DNA from: Actinokineospora globicatena
Lineage (GTDB): Bacteria > Actinomycetota > Actinomycetes > Mycobacteriales > Pseudonocardiaceae
DNA: 64,000 nucleotides
Direction of reading: 5' to 3'
Assembly (NCBI RefSeq): GCF_024171945.1
Contig: NZ_JAMTCR010000002.1
Location: forward strand, 2,356,001-2,420,000
The notes beneath the pieces are model-generated. The model searched no databases. It was not told the DNA's origin and saw only the letters and a program-made list of their open reading frames with translations. Shown in pieces: positions 16,345 through 24,574 of this stretch (positions are counted from its first letter, which is position 1; every line of letters begins with the position of its first letter). The translations under genes were made by a program, and so were the position numbers.

Positions 16345-16792
16345 CTCTGCAGGCTGGGGGAATCGCGGTGTGGATCACCCTCGGTCACCTCACTGGACAC
16401 CACCTCACCGAACGACCGCGCAGACGGCAGGCCATGTAGCGGATGGCGGGGTTTGGTCCTTGCCACGGCCATCGGCGCCGCCGCCGGAGCCGCGGTGGCA
16501 CGGGTGCCGAGGGCGTACTCGGCGCAGTTGCGAGGTGGGTCAACCAGCTCGTTGAGCGCGGCAGTCGTCCAGCCATCTCCTCGACTCCCCGACAGATCGT
16601 CCGAGGCGACGAGGAGCTATCACGATTGGCGGAACTGGGTACCGTCGCGGTCTTTGCACCGCACCTGGTGATCAAGTCCGCGCCTGCAGACGCCTGAGCG
16701 ATCGAGGCCGAGGTGCGGCAGTGGCGGCACTTGTAGATTTCCGGCTGCTGCTGACCGCGCGGCGGGAGGTCAAGGACCGGCCAGGGTGCGGG
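16345..16792. other. 448-bp stretch with no confident gene
   Basis: A plus-strand frame at 16443-16697 (84 codons) ends in a reasonable-looking segment (SSTPRQIVRGDEELSRLAEL, VAVFAPHLVIKSAP) but begins in Arg/Gly low-complexity sequence and has no ribosome-binding site. It may be the tail of a lost gene. Nothing else is seen. Confidence 0.35.
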
Positions 16793-17650
16793 TCACACAC
16801 GTCGCGTCTTGCCGTAGGCGTCGCCTGCTTGCGCATCGGCGTACGCGCTGCTTCCCCGGTCACTGAGTTGGTTGGTGGTGCATTGGCCGTTGTGGCCCGC
16901 CGTGCACCGCAGTTCCCGGCCGTCGGCGCGGTGCAGTGTGGCGTGTGTGCCGGGCGGCGCGCCTTCGAGGACCGCCCACACCGTCCGGCATTTCGGGCTG
17001 TACCTGAGGGTGATCATCGCGCTGGTCATGCTGGTGGTGCTGGGCCAGTCGCGGTATAGGTGCGTGTAGTACGTCTGCTCGCGCATGTCCGGTGAACAGC
17101 CGGTGGCGACAGGGTCCGTGTTGTCCATGGTCGGGTCGATGTGTTCGACCGGCGGCGAGGCTGCGGACTGGTTGGCGTCGCCCCCTAGCAACCAGGCGCC
17201 AAGTGCCGCGGCCGCGACCCCGCTCACCGCGCCCATGAGCAGCCGGGGTTTGCGTCGCCACCAAGTTGGGGGTGCAGGTGCGGTCGTCTCACCGGCTTTG
17301 CTGGTCTTGCCGTCACTGCTGGCGGGCCGCGCTCGCCACTCATCCTGGGCCTCCTTCCACCGCGGCTCCAACTCTGCGGGGTCGAGCCCGAGCAACGGGA
17401 GCAGCAACGCGTAGTACTTCCAGTCGGGCAGGCTTCGGTCCCGGGAATTGGGCGACAGGATTCTGCTGATTGTCGCTGGGACCAGGAAACCCTGTTGGGT
17501 CCGGCTGCTGCGGTCGCCCAGTTCTTTGTAGGGTGGCGAATCAGACGCCTCATAGGCCGTACGGATGTCGTAAGTGAGTTTACGGGTCAGCGGTGGCATT
17601 GAATCCGGCAGTTCGAGGAGTTCGCGTAGTCTTCGGCGGTCACTGGGCAT
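16793..17650 (-). CDS. DUF2690 membrane protein with N-terminal helix-turn-helix-like region, 285 aa
   Basis: The N-terminal ~100 residues (RRRLRELLELPDSMPPLTRK onward, TISRILSPNSR) look like the regulator-type N-terminus found in actinobacterial DUF2690 proteins. One membrane helix follows (RLLMGAVSGVAAAALGAWLL, about 150-170), then an external DUF2690 domain with Cys pairs and the YSPKCRTVWAVLE motif. ATG 17650 is preferred over the upstream in-frame ATG at 17869 because AAGGTGAT precedes it, and the longer form would overlap the promoter of the divergent NlpC/P60 gene. It probably couples an outside signal to a cytoplasmic DNA-binding or protein-binding domain. The function is not established. 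Confidence 0.7.
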   Translation of the reverse strand: MPSDRRRLRELLELPDSMPPLTRKLTYDIRTAYEASDSPPYKELGDRSSRTQQGFLVPATISRILSPNSRDRSLPDWKYYALLLPLLGLDPAELEPRWKEAQDEWRARPASSDGKTSKAGETTAPAPPTWWRRKPRLLMGAVSGVAAAALGAWLLGGDANQSAASPPVEHIDPTMDNTDPVATGCSPDMREQTYYTHLYRDWPSTTSMTSAMITLRYSPKCRTVWAVLEGAPPGTHATLHRADGRELRCTAGHNGQCTTNQLSDRGSSAYADAQAGDAYGKTRRV

Positions 17651-17924
17651 GGCATCACCTTGCCCGTCCGCGCGGCGGCCCGCAAGGTGAAACGCCAGGT
17701 CGGAACACTGAAACGTTCCTGAAACGGCTGGGGTCTTGCCCGCCGAGGTTGGGCTGCCCACGATGGTCTCGTGCCGATCGTGAACCTCCGGCGCATCACC
17801 CCAGGACCGCACAAATCCCGTCGGGGATGGCGGTTTTCCGCGCATCTCCGATGATGGTTTGGGGATCATTTCAGCCTCGCGTAACCGACGAGGGGCGCTT
17901 CAAGAAGATGGAAATGGATTGAGT

Positions 17925-18578
17925 GTGACATTGTCAGTCAAGGGATCGTTGAACCGGGCTCGCCTGGTGACATTGGGACTCATAGTCGTCGCGGCCACGG
18001 TGGGCGGGTCGACTCTGACGACTCCGGCGCACGCGAGTTCACCGCAGGCCCAGGTGACGCCCGTGGCCGCTGTCCAAGCGGAGACCGCTGCCGAGCGGAG
18101 CACCGCGAGCAAGATCGTGAAGTACGCGCAAAGGGTAGCGCAGGGACACAAACTGCCCGGCTGGAAGGGTGGCAAGGTGCCCTACTCGTGGGGCGGCGGC
18201 CACAGCGCCAAGCCTCGCCCCACGCTCGGCACCTGCGACGGGTACACCGGTTCGATCCGGCCCTGCCCCGCCGACCGCACGGTGGGCGTCGACTGTTCCG
18301 GGTTCACCCGCTGGGTCTACTCGCTCGCCTACGGCAGGGACGTGCTCGGCTCGGGTAACACCAACAACCAGATCGCCAACCGGCACCTACACAAGGTCAG
18401 CAAGCCCAGGCCCGGTGACCTGGTCTTCTACGGCCGCAACAAGACCGACACCCACCACGTCGGCATCTATATCGGCGGCGGGAAGATGATCGATGCGCTG
18501 CGCACGGGTACATCTGTACATATCGACAAGGTGACCGTCCTGTCTGACCTCGTCGGTTACTACCGCTACGCCGTGTAG
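17925..18578 (+). CDS. Secreted NlpC/P60 family peptidoglycan peptidase, 217 aa
   Basis: A cleavable signal peptide (positive n-region, LVTLGLIVVAATVGGSTLTT, then PAHA cleavage near residue 37) is followed by a helical linker and an NlpC/P60 domain. Catalytic Cys is in VGVDCSGFTRW and His in THHVGIYIGGG. This is a DL-endopeptidase-type cell-wall hydrolase acting outside the membrane. I place the start at GTG 17925; TTG 17919 is also possible. It is divergent from the DUF2690 gene, with 274 bases between starts, and followed by a strong terminator. Confidence 0.85.
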   Translation: MTLSVKGSLNRARLVTLGLIVVAATVGGSTLTTPAHASSPQAQVTPVAAVQAETAAERSTASKIVKYAQRVAQGHKLPGWKGGKVPYSWGGGHSAKPRPTLGTCDGYTGSIRPCPADRTVGVDCSGFTRWVYSLAYGRDVLGSGNTNNQIANRHLHKVSKPRPGDLVFYGRNKTDTHHVGIYIGGGKMIDALRTGTSVHIDKVTVLSDLVGYYRYAV

Positions 18579-18593
18579 GTCGTCGAGTTGCCC

Positions 18594-18625
18594 GGGCTGC
18601 CCGGACCGAACGGTCCGGGCAGCCC
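18594..18625 (+). terminator. Terminator after NlpC/P60 gene
   Basis: A perfect 14-bp GC-rich stem (GGGCTGCCCGGACC and complement) with GAAC loop, 15 bases after the stop codon. Confidence 0.85.
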
Positions 18626-18739
18626 TCGATTGCTGGTCGCAACCGTCGGCGTGTGTGGGTCTACTGCTGCCTTGGTACTCAGCCCGCCGACGCCGCCCGG
18701 GCGGGTCAGACGGGACCGACGACGCAAGCAACGACTAAC

Positions 18740-18829
18740 ACTCACACCGTGTAGGTGTCTTCGAGTGTCAGCCGCCCGCTTGTTGATGTTGTCCACGTTC
18801 TGTGTGCCCCCGGCAGGACTTGAACCTGC
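18740..18829 (-). repeat. Partial tRNA-Arg 3' end plus downstream flank: distal attachment-site remnant
   Basis: Bases 18805-18829 match the T-arm and acceptor 3' strand of tRNA-Arg(CCG) at 29221-29245 at 23 of 25 positions. The adjoining 65 bases (18740-18804) align without gaps to 29156-29220 at about 47 of 65 positions. The 5' two-thirds of the tRNA is absent, so this is not a functional tRNA. The flank contains the same hairpin seen downstream of the intact tRNA, with compensating changes in its outer stem. The arrangement is the classic result of site-specific integration into a tRNA gene. Confidence 0.75.
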
Positions 18830-19419
18830 ACCCCGCCGAACCGGGCCCTGAGCAGGGCGGCGGTGCAGTCTTGGCGGTGCTGGTTCGTGTTTATGGATTC
18901 GAACCGGCGCGGTCGCTGCCCTCGTCCTGCTCGGTGCGGCCCTCGACGTGCTGTGCGGCGAAGACCCAAATCACCCTGTTCGGTGACCGCGTCGACACCG
19001 ACGGCCAGGCATTGGGGCTATGCCCCGACGCCGGGCACCTGCGCACTTTGCCCAGCGGTCCCGTCTCGGGTGTGGTCCGTGCCTTCGACGCCATCACCCG
19101 TAGCCGGAATGAGGGGCTGCTGAAGCCGCAACCTTGCATCGCCTTCGATTCAGGCGCAACGCTGCCTACCTCTCGGTGCTCCGGTTGCCGGTGAGCTGTT
19201 CGGGCGCGCCGCCCACTCCCGGCTGCGCCAGCCAGTTGGTAGGCGAGGACTCCACCATTGCCGGTTGGACGCCGGTCGTCTCATCGACACCGCGACTAGT
19301 CTCAACACCTGGTCGCGATGCGGACCGGCATGGTGCCCGCCTGCGGCTGCGCTGCTCAGGGGACGTCGCTACAGTCAGATGCTCGGCGAGTCACGAGACG
19401 ACGTCATGTGTGGGGGGCC

Positions 19420-22400
19420 ATGAGCGAACCTGTTGGATCGGAGCAGGTCGTCCGCTCCAAGGGTGATGGGCCGTCCACGCTGGCCGGTGTTGCTCGGGAC
19501 GGGGAGGTCGAGGCTGGCGCGGAGGCATCTGACGAGACCGAGTGGGGTTCAAGCACGTATGCGACCGGTGGTGGTGGAGTTTCGTTCGCGCATCGTGTCG
19601 CGGCGGTCTACTTGGCTGGCATGTTGACCGGTGGTCGGCGGCCGGAGGTCTTCGAGCTCCCGGTGAGGAAGGTGTCGTTTCAGACCGGTCCGGCACATCC
19701 GATCGATGACCTTCTTATAGTGGGCGGGGACGGAACGGCTGAGGCAACACTCGCCGTAGCCTGTCGGGCGACGCCGAACTTCGTCCAGAGCGATGGCGCG
19801 ACGGTGAAGCTCGTCGGGTCGCTGCTCGCCGAGGTCGACAAGTTCGACGCTGATTCCCACCAGGTCGCGGTGGCGGTCGCTGGTCGATCCAATCAGTGGG
19901 AGCAGCTCGCGACTGTATGCGACATCGCGCGGGCTCATGCTGACCACAGGTCGTTCCAATCGTCCATGGATGTGGACCGTCGCTGGTCTAAACCGGTGCG
20001 TGACAGGTACGCCCAGTTCCGGAAAATGGTTGAAGCGGTCGTCGACCAAGGGACCTCGGCCGAGGAAGGTCTGCGGTTGGCGTGGCGACTCCTGGGGCGG
20101 CTGCACCTCCTGGGGTTCGCGGTTCAGAGCCCGGACGCCGGTGATCGCACAGCCGCGGCGATATCGCTGGATCGTGTCGCTGCGGCACATGTCGACGGGG
20201 TCACCGTCCGGGACCGGCTCGAGGTTGAGGCGACTCGCTATGACGCGACCGGCGCCGTGGTGGATCTCAACCTCCTGCGCCGGGACCTGCACGTCGTCAT
20301 CGACTCGGGCAAGACGCGACATCAGCGAGCGTGGTCGGTCGTCGCCGAACACCGAAAACTGGCTATCGCTGGTGTACGGAGCACCATCGGTGGCGGGGGT
20401 GCCGGGGAGCCGGTTCAGATAGCTTTCGTCGATCGTCGAGGGCAACTCGCCACGGCCCTGCGCGACGCGGGTTCCTCCGGTTCAGCTCTGCTGGTATTCG
20501 GCGAGTCCGGTACTGGTAAGAGCGCGTTGACGCTCTCGGTGATCGCCGAGCTCGAAGCCGCGGACCCAGCGGGGTTCGAAGCGATGGTGCTGAACTTTCG
20601 CAGCCTCCCCCAGTCGAGCCTGGAGCTTCGGGCCGTGCTTGGGATGTCGATGCAAGACGTGCTCGCCGAGCTTTCAGCACCGAGCCGGGTGCTGGTAATC
20701 GATGCCGCTGATGTCGTGCTCGAGCGGTCCGCCGCTCTGCTGGGCGACTTGGTGTCAGCCGCAGCTGCCGCGCGAGTGGGGGTCGTGGCGGTCACGTCCG
20801 ATCAGGCTTCCGGCTTCGTACGCGAACAACTGGAGTTGGGCTTCGGGAGGGTTCAGCCATCTTTCACGATGAGCCCATTGGGAGACGAAGACGTCTCGGT
20901 GGTCGCCGACCGCTTCCCCCTCTTGCGTGCGGTCTTGCGGGACCTGCCCGCAAACTCGCTGCTTCGCCGACCCGTGGTGTTGGACTTGCTCGCGCGGACC
21001 GGCTCGGAGCCTGACAACTCGCTGGGCGAGTGGGAGTGTCTGCAGTTGGTGTGGAGCAGGGTGGTCAGGGGGGACGGGCGCCCGGGCACTGGCTCGGCGG
21101 AGGCGCGCGAACAGACGTTGCTCGCGGTGGCGGCCTCGACGATGCGACTGCCCGAGAGCCAGCAACCTCGCGCCAGCCTCGACGCGACCGCGGTGGATGC
21201 GCTGCGCCGGGATCATCTGCTCGCACCTCCCAACCCGTATCTTGACCAGCCGGAGTTCGCACACGACGAACTCCGACGATATGCCACCGCCATCCTCCTG
21301 ATTCGCAGCCAGAGTCCAACCGAGTTGCTCGAAGCGGCCAACGTTCCCAGATGGGCACTGTCAGCCACCACACTCGCTTGCAAGGCATTGCTGAAGGCGC
21401 CAGGTGTCCGGCCCGACAGTGTCTTCCACCAACTGCTCTCGAGTTTCATACCGTTCGCGGCTGCGCATGGATCGCGGTGGGCCGACGTCCCTGTTGAGGC
21501 GGTGCTGGAGACGCCCTACGCGTACCAGAGTCTTGAGTCCGCATTGAGGGATCAATCCGTAGGGTTGCGCCTCGACGACGTCGTTCGGGTGGTGCAACAG
21601 AGGCACAAGACCAAAACGGTGGTCGATATCGCCGTCGCGGCCTCTGTCGTTCAGATTCTGCTCGACACGGCAGCGCCGTGGGAGGTGTCGACCGAGTCGT
21701 TCGAGCTGCTCGCAGACTGGTTGCAGGCCCTGTCTCTGGCGGCTGCACCAGCGGGGAACCCATTGCGCGTCAGACTGCGCAACCGCCTGCTTGACTACTG
21801 GAAGTCGTTCCCTCTCCGCAGCGCCAGCGAGGATCTGACTCCGAGTTGGATATCCAGGCGGCATCGGCGTCGACGCGACCTGGATTACCACCTCACAGGG
21901 GAGGAGTTCGTCGAGACTTTGGCGATGCTGGGGCCGGATATCGACGATGATGCCGAAGCGTGCTTGCGGGCCATCGCCGACGACGCGCCAGCGTTCCTGG
22001 CTCCTGCCGTTGACTCGCCATTGAGCGCCCACGCTGTAGCGCAGAAGAACCCAGAGCTCTTGGCGACGCTGATGGAGTCCTACTACATCGATGAGGTGCG
22101 CGACTGGCGCAGCGATGAAGGCGTCCGTTCACATCAAGGCCGCTGGAAAGGCGCAGGACCACCGTTCGCTCAATACTGGTTCGGCGGGTTCTGGCAGCTA
22201 ATCCATACCGCATCAATATCGACAGCGGTGCGGGTTGTGAACAATGTCTTGAACAGTGGCGCGCAAGCCCGGGTAAGAAGGTTAGCGCGGTTTGATCCGC
22301 CGAAAGTGTCACCTGGAGAGACAAGCGAACCAAACGAAGGAGTCGACGCTGAGGACGGCGGCAATGAAAGCCGAGGGTTCGTCCTGAACCTCGACGGCGC

Positions 22401-24516
22401 CGCTCGTTTGTACCTAGGCGATCCCCATGTGTGGAGCTGGTATCGGGGTACGTCGGTCGGCCCGTACCCGGCGATGAGCGCTCTCCTGGCGATGGAGCGT
22501 GTTGCTGACAGTTGGCTGAGTCAGGGGGCGTCACCTACAAGGGTCATGGAGATTCTCCTGACTGGATGCGAGAATCTTGCGGTCCCGGGTTTGCTGTTCG
22601 GCCTCTTGGTGCGCCACCTGGAAAAGGTCGATACCGAACTAGATGGGTTCCTCGCCGAGCCGTTCGTATGGGAACTGGAGTTCGCTCGTCGGGCGGGTGA
22701 GGCGTACAGTTTGAATGCGCGGACCGAAGGTCTCGTGAACCTGGAACGTCGCCAATGGACTCCACGTGAGGTGGCCGCGCACCTGCTGTTGCAGGGCGGA
22801 GAAGCGCGCGCTGCGGTGTTGAGGAGCGTCGCCGAAAAACTCGTCGTGAAGGGTGACCGACTCGGGATCCCTCGAGACTCGACGAGGAACTGGGCAGCGA
22901 GTTTGGACTCAGACCAGTATCGGATCACGCAGCATGGTGACCAGTACTACATGGAGGTCGTTCCGCCACCCGAGATCCAGGCCGCCCAAGAAGCGCACGA
23001 GGCGCGCCAAACCATCGTGTACACCGCCATGCGGCTGCAGAACAGGTACTGGGGCGCGCCGAAGCACACTACTGACTACGTGCCTCCCTCCTCGGCGGAG
23101 ATCGCCGCAGACCTGACTGTCAGCCGTTCGCTACTCGAAGCCGATAGCGATTTGATGCCAACCCGACCTGAAGACGCCGTGGCCCACGTCGTCCGCGCAG
23201 CAATCGAACGAGCTGCGACCGGTGACATGAGCGCGCTGGGCGACGAGGCGAAGTTCGCAACTGAGTTCGTGCTCGAGGTTGCCTTGTCATTCCAGGAAGC
23301 CGAGGACCAGCGCGATGAAGGTCAGTACTTCGACCGGGGATACGACCGAGCCGTGGCACAAGCCCTACCCGCGTTCCTCACGCCAGCGATGACCACCCTC
23401 TTGGCTACTATCGAACGCTCGATTCAAGACGTCGCCACAGCTGGTCTCGCCATGGCAGGCAAAGCATCCTTAGAAACAAGACTATACCTAGCACGTGGAT
23501 GCGATGTTGTTTGGTCGGCTCCGTGCCACGGTGACCCGTGTATCCACCGAATTGCAGGAGATTGGCTTGCCGAAACGGCTCGTTTCGCGGAAGTCGGACC
23601 ATGGGACCAGAACGGCCAGCAACGGTCGCGCATCAAGATCGTCGGCGACATCGCCGAACGCCTTCACAAGCTGGCAGCAGACTCCGTAGACATCGCCACA
23701 CTCGACGCAGCCATTCGCGGATTTGGCGCAGCCGCGGCTGCGGACCACTGCCGTACCGACTTTGCCAACGCGCAACTCACCACCCTTCTGAACGTCACGA
23801 GACAAGCAATGGTCGCCCAAGAGGCGAAGGGCTGGGCAGCGGACGACCGAGGGGAGCACACGCTCATCGCCGCGCGAGCACTGCTCGAAGGCTTCGCGAA
23901 GCACGGCGATGTCGGGTCGCTGCTCGAACACCTCGATGCCCTGCGCGCGGATGCGCATCTGATGTCGAACCTTCTTCACGGCCTCGCCGCGGCAGGCGCG
24001 GAGAACGAGCGCCTAGCCGCGGCCGCTCGAACGGCATGGCCGTCGTTGCTGCACCACGCCACCGGCTACCTGAGCGGCGACCTGAATCCATATCAGGATC
24101 ATCACTGGGGCAAATGGGCCGCCGCCGCACTGCTGCCAGATCCGCTGATGTGGGCGCAAGACCTGTACAACGAGGTCACCGGCGAACCCATCGACTGGGT
24201 CCGTGCTGAAGACCTCATCGAACTGATCGACGATTGGGTGCCTGTCGCTCGGGGTGAGTTTCAATGCGTCGACGGGCTAATTCGAATCCTGCGAAAACTC
24301 CCGGCACAGACGCAAGTCACCCGTGGGATATGCTGGGTGATCGCTTTGTGTCTCCACGATGGCCGTGTCACGGTCAAGCAGTCATGGCTGTCCAACGACT
24401 GGCTCAAGGAAATCCGAAGCGCGGCTGAAGAACTAGGGCATCTTGCGCATTGGCAGATGCTAGTCGATTCTCTGGTAGTCGCCGGAAATGAAGGTCTGGC
24501 GCTGTACAGCAGGTGA
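19420..24516 (+). CDS. Large STAND-type NTPase with degenerate nuclease-like N-terminus, Avs-like architecture, 1698 aa
   Basis: The N-terminal ~200 residues (GGGGVSFAHRVAAVYLAGML, then HPIDDLLIV at 93-101 and LAVACR at 111-116) resemble the Cap4/DUF4297-type PD-(D/E)xK domain, but the usual E/Q-x-K is replaced by A-C-R, so it is probably inactive. A P-loop NTPase follows: Walker A GESGTGKS at 361-368 and Walker B VLVIDAAD with Asp428/Asp431. Over 1000 residues of helical repeat sequence make up the rest, the sensor region in this class. ATG 19420 is chosen because of the G-run just before it. Effector-STAND-sensor order and size fit Avs anti-phage proteins, but the specific family is unproven. 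A TTA codon occurs near 23470. It converges on the TPR-CHAT gene, with 58 bases between stops. Confidence 0.75.
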   Translation: MSEPVGSEQVVRSKGDGPSTLAGVARDGEVEAGAEASDETEWGSSTYATGGGGVSFAHRVAAVYLAGMLTGGRRPEVFELPVRKVSFQTGPAHPIDDLLIVGGDGTAEATLAVACRATPNFVQSDGATVKLVGSLLAEVDKFDADSHQVAVAVAGRSNQWEQLATVCDIARAHADHRSFQSSMDVDRRWSKPVRDRYAQFRKMVEAVVDQGTSAEEGLRLAWRLLGRLHLLGFAVQSPDAGDRTAAAISLDRVAAAHVDGVTVRDRLEVEATRYDATGAVVDLNLLRRDLHVVIDSGKTRHQRAWSVVAEHRKLAIAGVRSTIGGGGAGEPVQIAFVDRRGQLATALRDAGSSGSALLVFGESGTGKSALTLSVIAELEAADPAGFEAMVLNFRSLPQSSLELRAVLGMSMQDVLAELSAPSRVLVIDAADVVLERSAALLGDLVSAAAAARVGVVAVTSDQASGFVREQLELGFGRVQPSFTMSPLGDEDVSVVADRFPLLRAVLRDLPANSLLRRPVVLDLLARTGSEPDNSLGEWECLQLVWSRVVRGDGRPGTGSAEAREQTLLAVAASTMRLPESQQPRASLDATAVDALRRDHLLAPPNPYLDQPEFAHDELRRYATAILLIRSQSPTELLEAANVPRWALSATTLACKALLKAPGVRPDSVFHQLLSSFIPFAAAHGSRWADVPVEAVLETPYAYQSLESALRDQSVGLRLDDVVRVVQQRHKTKTVVDIAVAASVVQILLDTAAPWEVSTESFELLADWLQALSLAAAPAGNPLRVRLRNRLLDYWKSFPLRSASEDLTPSWISRRHRRRRDLDYHLTGEEFVETLAMLGPDIDDDAEACLRAIADDAPAFLAPAVDSPLSAHAVAQKNPELLATLMESYYIDEVRDWRSDEGVRSHQGRWKGAGPPFAQYWFGGFWQLIHTASISTAVRVVNNVLNSGAQARVRRLARFDPPKVSPGETSEPNEGVDAEDGGNESRGFVLNLDGAARLYLGDPHVWSWYRGTSVGPYPAMSALLAMERVADSWLSQGASPTRVMEILLTGCENLAVPGLLFGLLVRHLEKVDTELDGFLAEPFVWELEFARRAGEAYSLNARTEGLVNLERRQWTPREVAAHLLLQGGEARAAVLRSVAEKLVVKGDRLGIPRDSTRNWAASLDSDQYRITQHGDQYYMEVVPPPEIQAAQEAHEARQTIVYTAMRLQNRYWGAPKHTTDYVPPSSAEIAADLTVSRSLLEADSDLMPTRPEDAVAHVVRAAIERAATGDMSALGDEAKFATEFVLEVALSFQEAEDQRDEGQYFDRGYDRAVAQALPAFLTPAMTTLLATIERSIQDVATAGLAMAGKASLETRLYLARGCDVVWSAPCHGDPCIHRIAGDWLAETARFAEVGPWDQNGQQRSRIKIVGDIAERLHKLAADSVDIATLDAAIRGFGAAAAADHCRTDFANAQLTTLLNVTRQAMVAQEAKGWAADDRGEHTLIAARALLEGFAKHGDVGSLLEHLDALRADAHLMSNLLHGLAAAGAENERLAAAARTAWPSLLHHATGYLSGDLNPYQDHHWGKWAAAALLPDPLMWAQDLYNEVTGEPIDWVRAEDLIELIDDWVPVARGEFQCVDGLIRILRKLPAQTQVTRGICWVIALCLHDGRVTVKQSWLSNDWLKEIRSAAEELGHLAHWQMLVDSLVVAGNEGLALYSR

Positions 24517-24574
24517 GAATCGTTGGTTCGTATCTTGCTTGACGGTCGATTTTGAATGAATGGGTTAGGCTGGC

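Noticed and set aside
18805..18829. A second tRNA-Arg gene
   Set aside because: Only the T-arm and acceptor 3' strand are present; the D-arm, anticodon arm and 5' acceptor strand are missing upstream on the minus strand.
18880..18910. Another tRNA-like T-arm (GGTTCGAATCCA on the minus strand)
   Set aside because: No acceptor pairing or cloverleaf can be formed around it; an isolated GTTCGAATCC is not enough.
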